Shown piece by piece: positions 22,510-34,400 of a stretch of DNA of 64,000 nucleotides. Position numbers and translations under genes: made by a program. The stretch spans positions 1-64,000 of the forward strand of contig JACTVC010000019.1 in NCBI GenBank assembly GCA_018417955.1, written 5' to 3'. The notes beneath the pieces are model-generated. The model made no database searches. It was not told the DNA's origin and worked only from the letters and a program-made list of their open reading frames with translations. Within the stretch, counting starts at the first letter, position 1. Each line of letters begins with the position of its first letter. This DNA comes from Laccaria trichodermophora (Eukaryota > Basidiomycota > Agaricomycetes > Agaricales > Hydnangiaceae).

Positions 22510-24026
22510 TCAAAAGGACGTAGTCGAGTCAACCTCAATAGTCGGCACGATGCTCGCAATAAACTTGAGGAAAACAACCAGATAAAAGTCAACCCTCATC
22601 CCCTCCACCTCCTCTTCCTCAGCCCCAACTTGCAGCTGTTGAACGTCCTTGACGCTCCCAGACGACTTTCGGCTGAACGGCCATTTCTTCTCTTTCTTGG
22701 GGGTGTCCTTGCCTGACGAAGAAGAGGATTTACCGCGCTGTGCGAGCTGTTCCTCGACAACGCTATTGTTCATCCGTTCTATGACTTTCTTCATGACGCT
22801 GGCGTGTTTGCATGGATGCACAGAGGCAGCTTGGAGAGAGGCGGAGTGGATGAAGGGCTCGATCGTTACTGTTTTCTGGGCGTGGTCTGCTGAGATGTCT
22901 TGGAAGATTTGGGAGGGGGTTAGTGGGGTGCGGTTCTGTTGTTTCCGTTCAGCTAGTGTAGAACAAAAAAAGGAAGAAAAGGGGAGGCAAACCTCGTCGT
23001 AGCCGATCAGCCAAACGCGTGGGGTCTGGTAATACTTGTCGTATGTGATCATTACGTCGTACGTGCGGACTTGAAGTAGATTGCCCTTTGCGACTTCCAC
23101 GTTAGCGCTACAAAGAAACCATCAGCACTCTTTCAACTTTCTCAGAAAACCCAATAAAGATACCTAGCATCAACCCCGGCAGCAGCAGCGGGTATAACGG
23201 CCGTCTTAGGCGCAGAAGCCGTAGCCTCATCATCCCCCTCCTCCAAATCATCCTCCTCCATATCAGGGATATCATCCAAATCAGGCGTCTCCGGCCCAAC
23301 GCCCTCACCCCCAGCTAACGACACGCCCCCCAACCCCCTCACAATCCTCTCCTCATCCTCATGCGGCCCATCCCCATCCAAATCAGGGATATCCGCAATC
23401 TCACCCGCGTTCGTCGCAGAGTCCGTTCGATGCGCCTGCCGACCCGCGTGCGTCTCGACCCACTCGTCGCCGTCTGCAGAGGGGGAAGAGGAATCAGCGA
23501 AGGAGAGGAGACGCTCGGCGTCCTCGTCTGCGTCTGTGTAGGCTAGGGAGGTGGCGCGCCGGAGGCAGGGGACGCCACGCGTTACTAGGTATTGTTTGTC
23601 TTGTGGGAGGAAGTCGCGGGATTTGGATGCGTCTCCTTTTTCCCTGTTTACAAGTCACTCAATCTTCGCGTAGAGAGGAGGAGGAAGGAATGGAGGAGGA
23701 CTTACCATGTCCATACGGGGAACTTGTACACCAAAAAGTCGCCGGCAGCGACGAATTCCTCTGTTGTTCATTTCACGGTGAGCAAAGAGGAACGTGATAG
23801 ACGATCGTGAAACGTACCGGGTGTAATACGGCCGTGTTCTTTGAATTTACTCTCTTTGAGAACCTAATAGATGGGTTTGACGGTGAGATGATGCCCAGAT
23901 CGCGGATAATAAGGCTTACTGGGCTTAGGTACTCGCGCACGGCGAACAGACTGGACTGGTTGATATTATGATTAGGAAGGTGGAGGCGAACGACGCGGTT
24001 TGTGGACTTACTTGGAGAGCTTGCAT
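22510..24026 (-). CDS. ATG3: Autophagy-related E2-like conjugating enzyme ATG3
   Basis: ATG3 is the E2-like enzyme that transfers Atg8 to phosphatidylethanolamine on the growing autophagosome. The minus-strand gene starts at 24026. Short first exons read MQALQ, then [13 protein letters not shown] (acceptor near 23,960), then an exon ending [19 protein letters not shown] near 23,710. Next come [15 protein letters not shown], a long acidic variable region with [19 protein letters not shown], and the E2 core [23 protein letters not shown]. The catalytic cysteine lies in [15 protein letters not shown] (about 22,795-22,835), and the tail has [20 protein letters not shown]. Between core and tail is a Ser/Lys-rich insert. 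All family landmarks are present, so it is the intact copy. It follows the LYAR-like gene on the same strand after about 155 bases, which must hold its promoter. Confidence 0.96.
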
Positions 24027-24181
24027 GGGGGTTGGACTTGAGTTGAGGGAAAGCTGTGGACGTGGTTGACAATGATAACCCCAATCGATTTCGATTTCGT
24101 CACGAGGGTCGAGTGGTATCATATGACCCAAGCGGCATAGAAACCCAACAGCAATATCTCTACGGTATAAATCGAATAAGA

Positions 24182-25475
24182 TCATGACCCAGCCATTGAC
24201 CGTTTCTTCTCCTTCTTCTCTTTACGCTTTTTCTCCCGAACCTCAGTTTCTTTCCCCTCCTCTGAAATCATCTCAACGTCCGCGTTGTTGGCCTCCGAGT
24301 CGACCTTTGCCTTTTTCGATTTCTTCTTCTTCTCTCTACTGCCAACTTCCGCCGTGACCTCTTCCGTATCCTCCTCAACCCGTTTCCGTTTCTTCTTCTT
24401 CTCCCCACCATGGCCATTGGTTTCGGTTTCAGAAGGAGCCTCTTCTTTTTTCTTCTCCCGAATTTTGTCAGGCTTCTCCACCTCTTTAACCTCCCGTAGT
24501 TTCTTCAAAGCCTTCTCAGCCTCTTTCTCTTTCCGTCTTTTTTCCTTCTCCTTCATCTTTCTCTCTTCCTCTTTTTCCTGACCTCGTTTCCTCGATTCCG
24601 CTCTCTCCGCCCTCCTCTTCGCCTTCTCTGCCTTTTTCTTCTCTTTCTCTGCCTCCTCACCCTCACCCTCACCCTTTGCAGGCGACGATGGAAGTGGAAC
24701 AACAGCAGCAGCATCCACGGCCTCCTTCGCTTTCCCATTCGTCTCTGGGACTTTCACCGAAATCTGTTCCTCAACTCGATCAGAATTATCTTCACAATTG
24801 GACGCACGACGCTTACCTCCGGTACCACAGGCGCGACAGGAGACGCCGCCCTCGTCGGCGTACCCAACGGCGTATCATTCGCACCAGTTCCATTATAGAC
24901 GGGCCGACCCCAGCCATTCCCGCCTCCACCTCCCCCACGTCCTCGACCGCGTCCACGAGCACCAGAGAACCCGCCACGGCCCGAGTAGCTCTGGTTCCAG
25001 CTGCCTCCTTCTGGAGCTGCCGGTACAGGTGGTTGTGGTGGATAATTGTTTTTAGGCGCTGATGTACCCTTCGAAAAAAAAAAGTCAAGTTCAGTTGAGG
25101 ATGGACGTAAGATAAGGAGGGAGAAAGGAAGGAACATACAGTCTTAGGTCCCTTATACAAACTCTTCTGATACTTCTCCGCTTCGCTTATACACTGCGTA
25201 TGGCCTTTATATTCCGCTGGGGTATTGAAAGTCGTTGAACAGTCTATACAGTCAAAACCGCCATGACATCTTGATCTGTGTGTGTCCAGTTTGGGCTTTT
25301 TGACGACGTCGCCGCATGCTGCCACCAGAGAGGGGTTAGGATTTTATTTTTTAGAGAAAGTGGAGATTCGAGATGTGTGGAGGGTTTGGGAGGAGAGGAC
25401 TGACTGTGACATCTGTACGTAGTCGGTCAGAATTGGAACAATCGAGGGAAGTAGTACTCACTGAAAAGAAACCAT
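24182..25475 (-). CDS. LYAR-type zinc-finger nucleolar protein
   Basis: The gene encodes a C2HC zinc-finger protein of the LYAR family, which in other eukaryotes is nucleolar and linked to ribosome production. The start at 25475 gives MVSFQ. An 8-nt exon (about 25,423-25,430) completes MVSFQCHTCGDVVKKPKL, which matches the family start. Then come THRSRC and CIDCSTTF...YKGHTQCISEAEKYQKSLYKGPK, with the zinc ligands visible. The next exon (about 24,825-25,065) is Gly/Arg-rich (GRGRGRGGGGGGNGWGR), an RGG-like RNA-binding stretch. The last exon is a very Lys/Glu-rich tail with several nuclear-localisation-like KKKRKR runs, ending at 24182. It is head-to-head with the V-ATPase subunit e gene and shares a 148-base promoter region. 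Confidence 0.9.
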
Positions 25476-25623
25476 CCCTTCCACTCACTCACTTTCTAAG
25501 TTTCTATCTACAAAGACAAGAAAGAAAAAAAGCTGCGTTTACGGCGGGCTATATATATCCAACTTCCCACGGCCTTCATCTTTCTCAAACCCGTCATCGT
25601 CTCCGAATCCAACATCTCAATAA
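25476..25623. promoter_or_regulatory. Bidirectional promoter, LYAR-like gene / V-ATPase subunit e
   Basis: Only 148 bases separate the two divergent start codons. A TATATATA run lies at about 25,550. No specific factor site can be assigned. Confidence 0.5.
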
Positions 25624-25962
25624 ATGTCCTCCCTATTCCCCGTGTTCCTCCTCCTAGTGATAACAGCAGGCCTAATGACCGCCTCGGCGCTGTTCATTCC
25701 AAAAGGTCCTAACCAAGTGTCCGTCGTCTTTTCCAAAATCTCTTTCTCGAACTGCGCATATCTCATTGGATGGGATGAAATAGTGTGATTCGAACGGCCC
25801 TCATGGTTGGACTAGCGGCGTTTTATTTGTTGTGGATGATCACGTATATGGCGCAGCTTCATCCTCTTATTGGTGAGTCCCCTCCTTCACGGTGGTTGAG
25901 GTGCGTGTGTCGATGGGATCGTGTTTTGTATAGTGCCTGTAAGGACGGTTGGGAAACTTTGA
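25624..25962 (+). CDS. VMA9: V-type H+-ATPase subunit e
   Basis: This is the small hydrophobic V0 subunit e of the vacuolar proton pump. Three exons, 25624-25718, 25784-25872 and 25934-25962, give 70 residues, the usual size. The protein reads MSSLFPVFLLLVITAGLM (first membrane helix), then the family signature FIPKGPNQ, IRTALMVGLAAFYLLWMITYMAQLHPLI (second helix), and the short tail VPVRTVGKL. The first intron uses the donor GTCCGT, which is needed to keep the spacing PNQ-V-V-I-R seen in the family. It is small enough to be easily missed by gene predictors. Confidence 0.93.
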
Positions 25963-26146
25963 GTTTGAGGTGTTTAACTACGGAGGGGAAAATGGAGTGG
26001 AGTAGTATTTTATACCAGGTATGATGATTTTGTCTCCTTCAATACGAGCCCAGTAGGCTAACCACGAAACCAGCTTTTGTTGTATCAATAATATCTGCAT
26101 GCATGCATACATTCCAAGTTTCCCAAAAGAATGTGCCGAAAAAAAA

Positions 26147-28008
26147 TCACGAAGTAGTATCACTATCACTACCATCATCATCCCCATCCCACCCAGCAGT
26201 CGAGCTGCTCGCACTAAGCGGTATAACACCCGCACCGTGACTTTGCTGCTCACCATCCGAGCCCCAATCACCCAACACGCTCCCCCAATCACGTACGTCC
26301 CCTTCTCCCTCCCCTTCCTCCTCTCCTTCTCTCCGCTTGAACTTGTACTTCCCCCAACCACGCAAACCACCCCACCCAGGCTCCCCTTCTTCCTCTTCCT
26401 CCCCTGAATCACCCCACGAAACATCCCCCTCCGCACCCGTCGACTCTCCCTCATAATAATCATACTCATCACTAGTACCCCCACCCGGCAACTCATGTGG
26501 TCCTTCACCTGGAGTCCAATCCCCCGGAACCAAGCCATCTAAACTTCTATTCCCCTCATCAGCATCAGCCCAAAGATCCCGATCCCGACGAGGGATATCA
26601 GCACCAACGAGCTCAACGACCCAATTACTCCTCCTCGTAGTCCCCCCATCACCCTCATCCCCTTCTTTCTTGAGCACCAACTCGGAAGACTCCTCAATGG
26701 CACGTACGAGCACCTCGATAAACCCACCACACCCAACGCAAACATCACGCTCGAACCATATTTCCTCCATACGCATGAACGCTTCTCTATATTCCTCCAT
26801 CTTCGCTTTGACGCGTTGTGCGATGATGGGGAGGGGTAGGGGGTGTTGCGAGGATGCGTGCGCGGGGTGGTTGTGTGTTTTTAGGAGGGTGTGTTCTCCG
26901 CTGGACAGGTTTAGAGAAGCGATGAGTGCTCGTGCGCGTTGTTCTCTTTCCTCTCTACCCCCACTATCCAGCCGGCGGAACTCAGCAACGCACGAAGCAC
27001 CACCCAATTCCTCCTCCCTCCCCCACGGATCGACTTCCACCGCTCGGCCAACGGTAGTTACCTTCACTTCGTATCCCCATTCTTCCGCTGCGCGGTTACA
27101 CCATTCAGAAAATTCTGCAAAGGTCCATTCGAATTTATGATCGTGGTGTCTGAAGATCCTATCTGTCCTCTTAGTTGGGTCCGGGAAACCTTTACGAACT
27201 GAGGGAAGGGCGGTGGGTGAGGTGAAGCGCGCGTTGTAGGTGTATGACGGGGTTGTGATGAGGAGGAAGAGGGGGTGGTAGACCCCCAAGAGCATTGGTG
27301 CGAATGCTGGGAGGGTTTCGGGGTGGAGATGTTCGATCCTATGCATGCGCCAGATCAGCTATGTGGTACGAAAGATCCAGCAGAAGAAAGGGCTTACACT
27401 TCGGTGCTGACGATACATTCGACGCCTACGAACGCCTCGTTGACCGTCTCCAAGCCGCCTTTCCAGATCTTGACTTGGAGATCTTCCCAGCGCTGGACAC
27501 CGGTCGAATACGTCCTGTACCCCGTCCCCGTTATGCCTTCTTCAACTTCAGGTTCGGGAGGAGGTGGTTGGGTACGTTCAATCGCGAATTCTAGATCGCC
27601 CGCGGATATATCTAGTCCGTGGAGTGTGGATATGTGGAGGTTGGGTATGTCGTCTTCTGTATTGTATGTTGGTGATTCTGGTTGTCCTGTTGGGGATGTG
27701 GTGGAAGGAGAAGAAGGAGCAGAAGGAGAGGGAGGTAAGATGGAAGTAGGGGGAGCAGGGAGCCATGGGGCTGGTTGGCAGAGGACTGTGAGGAGTTCGC
27801 CTTCTCCGCAACCTGCGTCTAGGACTTGGGTGATGGATTCGCGTCTTAGGACGTTCAGGATCCAGATGCGCCGTTGGAGGAAGAGTTCGGGGTAGAATGT
27901 TACTTTGAGCTCTTCTTCGTCTTGAGATGTGTCCATTGGTATTGGTATGGAGAGACGGGGTTTGGTATAGATGGATGTAAGAAAAGACTCGGAGTCCTGT
28001 TCAATCAA
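26147..28008 (-). CDS. HEN1: HEN1-type small-RNA 2'-O-methyltransferase with WG/GW-rich tail
   Basis: HEN1 methylates the 3'-terminal ribose of small RNAs and protects them from decay. Two exons, 28008-27398 and 27338-26147, join with phase 2. Exon 1 has FYPELFLQRRIWIL and the SAM-binding motif VLDAGCGEGELLTVL, then LHGLDIS. The splice junction creates STEV-IEHLHPETL, containing the HEN1 metal site E-x-x-E-H. Then come PMLLGVYHPLFLLITTPSYTYN and FRHHDHKFEWTFAEF, the second conserved metal/His block. The last ~120 residues are acidic and contain about eight W residues next to G (VSWGD, PGWGGLRGWGK, RDWGSVLGDWGSDG, AGWDG). Such WG/GW motifs in acidic context can bind Argonaute in other proteins. 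It is divergent to TYR1. Confidence 0.93.
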
Positions 28009-28386
28009 AGTTTCTTGTTCTTATTATGTACGTGTACAATAAGTACAAGGAATGCCTTGAGGCTTTTTTGATTTTTCCCTGGGCACGCGTATGAATCGTG
28101 TATAATCAATCGTATGTGTGCAGTGCCCACGTTTGTGTCGAGGAATTATCTGATCCCTAACGATCGCTGAGTACTGAGTCCTCATGTCCTCGAGAGTAAT
28201 TAGTATTTGTCCGATCCGTCTAAACTAAACAACCAATTCGTTCTCCTTCTCAACCCCCGTCGCGTGCAATTCTTATCCAACAGCACCCTTGTTCCGTCCG
28301 ATCCTATTACATATATATCTTCAAGGTCAAGTCACGACTAGGACTACAACAACTCGACCCCACCCAGGGCCTGGCACACAACCACA
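28009..28386. promoter_or_regulatory. Divergent promoter region HEN1 / TYR1
   Basis: These 378 bases separate the two start codons. There is a TATATAT run near 28,310 on the TYR1 side and pyrimidine-rich sequence before the TYR1 start. No gene is seen. Confidence 0.45.
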
Positions 28387-30250
28387 ATGGCAGACCCTAA
28401 ATTGCCGATCAACGTCGACCCCCGCGTTTCGCCAGGTTCACCAGCAGATCAGCAGCCCACAATCGGTTTGATAGGGATGGGAGCGATGGGGAAGATGTAT
28501 GCTGATAGACTTGATGAAGCTGGGTGGAAAAAGTGCGTTCTCTCTCTTCCGCATTTCCCCCCAACTAACGGGATTTGGGTAGGATTCACGTATGTGACTT
28601 GCCGGAGAAATACGGCGCTTTACAACGGCTTTATTCTGGTTCGCTTTCTCCTCTAACAAGCGGCTAGTTATTGAGGAATACTTTGCAGAAAAACCAAATA
28701 TCAGCGTACTACAAGACGGACACGCCGTCGCCCGTTCCTCCGATTTTATTATCTACTCGGTCGAAGCAGAATTTATAGACCGCGTCGTTGCCCAATTCGG
28801 TCCTTGTACGTTCCCCCTGCCCCTTCCCCTTCCCCCTCCCTTTGCCTTCTCCTTCTAACACGCGAAAACGGTAGCAACAAAAGTGCACGCAATCGTAGCA
28901 GGCCAAACATCCGTCAAAGCTCCTGAAAAAGCAGCATTTGAAAAGTATCTCCCCAAAGACGTGCATATCGTGTCATGTCACTCGTTACATGGGCCGAGTG
29001 TTAGTCCGCAAGGACAACCTTTGGTAGGTCTCTCTTTTCCTCTCTTTTTCTTGTGTGACTTATAAAATGAGGATGTAGGTTTTAATAAAACATCGAGCAT
29101 CAGACGACGCGCTCCTCCTAGTCGAAACCATCCTCTCCCCTCTCAAATCGCGATTCGTTTATCTGTCATATGACGAACACGACTTGGTAACGGCAAACAC
29201 GCAAGCCGTAACACACGCCGCTTTTCTCAGGTACCTTCCTTCCTTCCCCCCCTCGCCCTTCCTCTCCTTCTAACTATAATTTTCTCCCTCAGCATGGGAA
29301 CAGCATGGGCCTCCGCACGCTCCTACCCCTGGGAACAAGGCCTCTATGTCGGGGGCATCGAAACCGCCAAAGTGAACCTAGCATTACGGATATACTCCAA
29401 CGCATGGCACGTCTACGCCGGCCTCGCCATCCTCAACCCCAGCGCGCGAATCCAGATCGACCAATACGCGAGTAGCGCGACGGAGTTGTTCAAGTTGATG
29501 ATTAGGGGAGGAGAGGAGGAGGGGAGGAAGGTGTTTAGGGAAAGGGTGATGTGGGCTAAGAGTGTTGTTTTTGGGGATGGGGGTGCTGGCGAGGAGGATG
29601 GGAAGGGGAAGGGGAAGAAGAAAAGGGGGAGGAAACCGATCTTGCTTTCTGCGGACGTGTTGGATAGGTTTAGTCTCGCTAAAATGCCTCCTTCCCCTCC
29701 TACCTCGGATGGCAGCAACTCACCACTGTCACCTAACGGACCCGTATTATCCCCGCCTAGCAGGTACAGACCCAACTCGCACCTGTCGTTATTGGCGATG
29801 GTAGATTGTTGGGCACATCTAAGGATAAACCCATACCACCACCTCTCGGTGGCGGCTACGCCTATATTTAGGTTATTCCTTGGCGTAGCGGAACATTTGT
29901 TTCTTTCCCCTGCTTCCCCTTCCTCCCCTTCCCCATCCTCATCCCCATCCCCATCCTCCCCCTCTTCCCCGTTTCCCTCAACACAACCGCAATCACCACT
30001 AGACCAAGCCATCCACTCATCCCTGCACGACACATGGCACCGCGCAGACGACCTCGAGTTCGTCATAGCTGCTCGCGGGTGGAGTCAGTGTGTCTCGTTT
30101 GGGAGTTTTGAGGTTTATAAGAGGCGGTTTGATGAGACTAGGGGATTTTTTGAGGCGCGGTTTGAGGAGGCTGGACGGTTGGGTGGGGAGATGATTAAGG
30201 CGTTGATGGAGAGTGAGGTTGAGAGGGAGGGAGAGGGGGAGGAGGCGTGA
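28387..30250 (+). CDS. TYR1: Prephenate dehydrogenase
   Basis: The enzyme oxidises and decarboxylates prephenate to 4-hydroxyphenylpyruvate in tyrosine synthesis. The start is at 28387. The NAD(P)-binding P-loop-like motif IGLIGMGAMGKMYADRL is in exon 1 (ending 28532). Then come IHVCDLPEKYGAL, DFIIYSVEAEFI, IVAGQTSVKAPEKAAFEKYLP, HIVSCHSLHGPSV, LIKHRASDDALLLVE, YDEHDLVTANTQAVTHAAFLSMG, and a large last exon from about 29,293 with YPWEQGLYVGGIETAKVN and LRIYSNAWHVYAGLAILNPSA. The C-terminal half carries two low-complexity inserts: a Lys/Gly-rich one at about 29,590-29,640 and a Ser/Pro-rich one at about 29,910-29,990. A broken copy of its 3' end lies at about 35,330-35,512. Confidence 0.95.
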
Positions 30251-31234
30251 GGTGCTCGGAAGGCAATATAGGGAGGGGTTTTTGGCTTTTGGGGATGATC
30301 AACCTGGAGTACTCCCAGCACTTAGTTGGAGGGTCAGATGAGCCATTTTAATGTTGAGCTTTGGACTCTGGAGATCCAAAACGTTCAACGTTTATGCATT
30401 TGGCTTGCTTGAAGTGCGTTCAATTCAGGAAGAAGTTTATATCGTTCTTTTTCGTTTTGAAGGTACCCTGCTAACAACCCCTGAGAACCGGCGGGGTATT
30501 ATTCATTTACAGCCCGTCCGAATCTTCCGAGGTCGCATCCATGTTTCAGAGAAATAACATATACATAGTTTAACATCTACTGTGCACCGTGTTCAATCTA
30601 TATAAAAAAATTAAAAGAGGCTCCTCGAACGTCGCAAGATTCTAAAATCTTGAAGATCTTGGAAACGAAATCCACTACTTCTCCAAGTTGCCAACGCTCA
30701 CAGAGGCAGTCCGACTTGAGGACCCGGTGCATGGATTTTAACAATTTTGGGCCAGTCTTATCCAGTTCATGAGTAGGAATGACATTATTCCGTCCCGAGT
30801 CGTCCTGAAGCGAAGGTCGTTCAATCTAGTGAATGAAGGAATTCGTGCGGACTTGAAACTTGAAGAGCGCAATGAACTTCTGGCGCTGTCAAACGTACAA
30901 CCAAAATCTACGCTCAGACTTCGACATGGCTAACACCTTTAGGTTCTTTTTTGGCAGAGTCAGTGACTCTCAGTATATGAGGATAATTCTCGTTTTCCAC
31001 GCGCAGAGGGTGGGTGAGGCTGGAAAACATTGAAAGGTCTCCGACCTCCGACATCATCGTCCATGGCCAGCGAGATGGACATAAATATGACAAATACGAT
31101 TGCTGGGTCGTGGTTACTCGTTTTTAGCTGTCACTATCAGCATGGGTGGATGACTGAAAAAAGTCGATCTGAAAAGAGGTCGCAAGACGTCGAATTCATC
31201 AAAAAAGCTGAGCTCAGTGGTCGAGAGTCGAGGC
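30251..31234. other. Gap between convergent genes
   Basis: The first part is the 3' flank of TYR1. From about 31,000 rightward there are decayed remains of the kinase-tail repeat on the minus strand. No independent gene is supported. Confidence 0.45.
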
Positions 31235-31475
31235 CTATTGCAAAACTCCCCGCGGAACGAACACAGGAACGGATGCATCGAGCTTGCGTTGTGCACCCTG
31301 AGAAACCGATGGCTTTACTGGGGCAGCCCCTGTAGGTGATACTCCCACCTCTATAACTGGGCTCGGAGCTGTCGAACGTCTTGAAGCCATTGGAATAAAC
31401 GCATCGGCCTTAACAGATAATTTCCTGATCCCAGATCCCGTATTACTGTCAATAAAAGTAGTTTCTAAATGGCTG
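31235..31475 (-). pseudogene. Third kinase-tail repeat, out of frame
   Basis: The unit reads TTFIDSNTGSGIRKLSVKADAF... to ASVPVFVPRGVLQ on the minus strand, clearly homologous to the two in-frame units of the adjacent kinase gene. One extra base near 31,465-31,475 (CCATTTAGAAACTAC against CCATTAACAACTAC in the sister unit) throws it out of frame, so the kinase reading stops at 31449. The unit itself still has an open frame, so the shift is probably recent, or is a sequencing or assembly error. Confidence 0.65.
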
Positions 31476-34400
31476 CGATAGGGGTTCTGCGCCCGCGGCT
31501 GCAGATATTGGACCGTCGGATGGCAAAACTCCTCGTGGAACGAACACAGGAACGGAAGCATCGAGCTTTCGTTGCACACCCTGAGAAGTCGATGGCATTG
31601 CTGCCACTGGGGCAGTCTCTACTTCCACCTCCATGACAAGGCTCGGAGCTGTCGAGCGTCTTAAAGCAATTGGAATAAACGCCTCGGCCTTGTCAGATAA
31701 CTTTCTGACCCCAGATCTCGTATTGCTGTCAATGAGAGTAGTTGTTAATGGCCGCGATATGGGTTCTGATATTGGAACGTCGGATGGCAAGACTCCCCGT
31801 GGAACGAACACAGGAACGGAAGCATCGAGTTTGCGTTGTACACCCTGAGGAGTCGATGGCATTACTGGAGCAGCCCCTGCAGGTGATGCTTCTACCTCCA
31901 TGACAGGTCTCGGAGCTGTCAAGCGTCTTGAAGTTGGAAAAAACGCCTCGGCCTTGTCAGATAACTTTCTGACCTCAGATCTCGTATTGTTATCAATGAA
32001 TGTAGTTGTTAATGGCTGCGATAGGAGTTCTGCGCCGGCGGCTGCAGATATTGGAACGTCGGATGGTTCCTGGTTTGAACGACGGGATTGTTCACGATTT
32101 TCGGCTAATTCCCCGGAGGGGGAATAAGTCGTCAAAGAGGAACAGAGAGCAGAACAATTGCAAATCACGTCATCTTTTCGAGAGGTTGTTGTCGTTGACA
32201 CAGGTGTTGGTGGATGAGGTTGAAGAATGTTTGATAAAGGTGTAACAGGAGGGATATCGATGCTCCAACTATTATGATTGAATCCAGCTGAGGAAACGAA
32301 TGCCGGTGAAGTTAGTCGAGGTTGGATCTGGGTCTCTAATGGCACAACCACGGATGGTGTAGATGGTACTGCATGTCGATTCAAAGGCAATGGCGAGGGA
32401 CTAATAGGCGTCGCCAGTCCATGAGTATAACGTGCATTTCGGAGATCCAGATGCATAAGGGAAGGTGCCGAAGGAGATGCCCTGGGAGGCCCTTTGCTAT
32501 TCAGATCTTGGCTTTCTCGTCGTTCAAGACAAAGCTGAGGTAGACTTCCAAGCGCACTTGATTCACGAGTGTCTCGGCAGTCTTTAGTTTCTACCCTCTC
32601 CCCGGTAAGTGAGGTGAAAGGCTCAACAACAGCATCTCCCATCGGAGGATTAGTGAGCTCTTCCTCCAGCCAGGCCTTCGCGTTAACGATGTTTTCATTG
32701 TCTGCGATAAGTTGACGACCCTCGTCGGCTACTGTTGGTCTAGATTCTTCAAGGGATGTACGAGCACAAATTCCTTGAGGTCCTTCAGTATTTCTGTCGC
32801 AGACAAGGTCTTTTAAGAAGTTCTTGATCTTCCTAATTTCATATCGCTCCTCAGGATCTTCAGCCCATGATTGCCCAACCAGAACCCATAATTGCTGCTC
32901 TTCGTAAGTCCACGTCCCCTCCGGCGGTAATGGAGCCCTATGTTTTTCCATTAAGACTTTGCGCATGACAGCAATACTGTTGGCAAGGTCCGAGAGAGGA
33001 GGTTTCCCGGTGTATATCTGATTGACAGTGAGGTCGGCTTAGAGCCATTTAGATAGAACAGCGATACTTGCCTCATAGATAGTGCAAGCCAGTGCGTATA
33101 TATCGCCGGCTTTCGCACTGTGAGCTGATGGGCGGCCTGGCTGCATGAGCTCAGGCGCGAGCCAACATATCGATCCCTGAAGTCCAGGCTCGGTCTTATC
33201 CACTCGTTGCGAATCAAAGATAGAGGAGAGGCCAAAGTCCGCCAGACAGCAGATACCTTCGTCAGTTACGAGCACGTTGGCCTAGTTGAAAGCTTAAAAA
33301 AAGGTTTTGATTGGGAGTTGGTTGAACGCACTCCTTTGATGTCCTTGTGTGTGACGGGAGGATCAAGGGTGTGCAGATATTCTACTCCATCAACAATTTG
33401 ACAGACCTATATCATACCAGTGTTGAGAAGAATACTCCTCCATGTAGATTAGCGTACCGCAGCAAATCGATCGTGGTGGGGGTTTTGTTTCAAATACGAC
33501 ATGATGTCACCCCTGTCCATCCAGAGAGAAATGAAGCAGAATCGGGGAGAAAACAATTCTGTGCTTGCTCCTATGAAAGGGAGGATATTTGGGTGCTTAA
33601 GTTGTCTCCAAACAAGAACCTCTGAACAAAATTCCTAGAGACACCTTTAGCGCTCGTATTGATTGATGATCAGCCACGAAAAAAGTTACTTTGTATAGTT
33701 TTTCGCGTTCTCCGAGTGCCTCGGCTGTGACAAACATACGCAAGACACGGAAACAAAAAGCAGTACCCTGAATGCGATCCTTGTAAATGTCCTGACATTA
33801 AGACTCATGAGAAACGGCCCCTCAAGACCGATGATACAAAGCTCACGGCAAAGGCTCCTCCCCCCACCGCATGCCCATTACTATCTTCACGCTTCAGGTT
33901 GTTTAAGAACAATGACGGTGGCAATATGGACCGCTTTATCGCTAACTGTCGGAGAAATCGTAATGCCTTGCGCCTACATCGAGAAGATGTTGCAGGATCC
34001 GTATCCGTGGCAGTGTCGTCCATGATCTAATCGGATATCAGCGAGTAAGCGCCTCAAAATACAATGCCTCACAAATTGTAAGAGTTGAGAGAGGCATGTA
34101 AGATACTCGTCCTCATACTTTCCATGTTCCAACTCCAGTAGTTCCTCCAGCTCTTGGTCTAAAGAAAGCAAACCCCGAAGATCTGCGGCAGAGCCGGGAT
34201 ACGGTACATTCGACTTTGAGAGAGACTGTATCGTTGCGGCGGCGGGAGTTGCCCACACAAAGAGATCTACAATCTCAACTTTGTTGGAAAACTCAATTCT
34301 GTAGCCCTTCTTGAGCAGAGAATTGAACCCCTGTAACAAAGGAGGACTGGTCCTCAATGTACGCGCAATGGCAATAGCTGATTGCTCGAAATCAGGGTTA

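Noticed and set aside
24285..24581. Plus-strand Phe/Ser-rich frame
   Set aside because: It is the antisense shadow of the Lys/Glu-rich tail of the LYAR-like gene.
26099..27895. Plus-strand frames opposite HEN1
   Set aside because: They are shadows of the minus-strand gene, which has all catalytic motifs.
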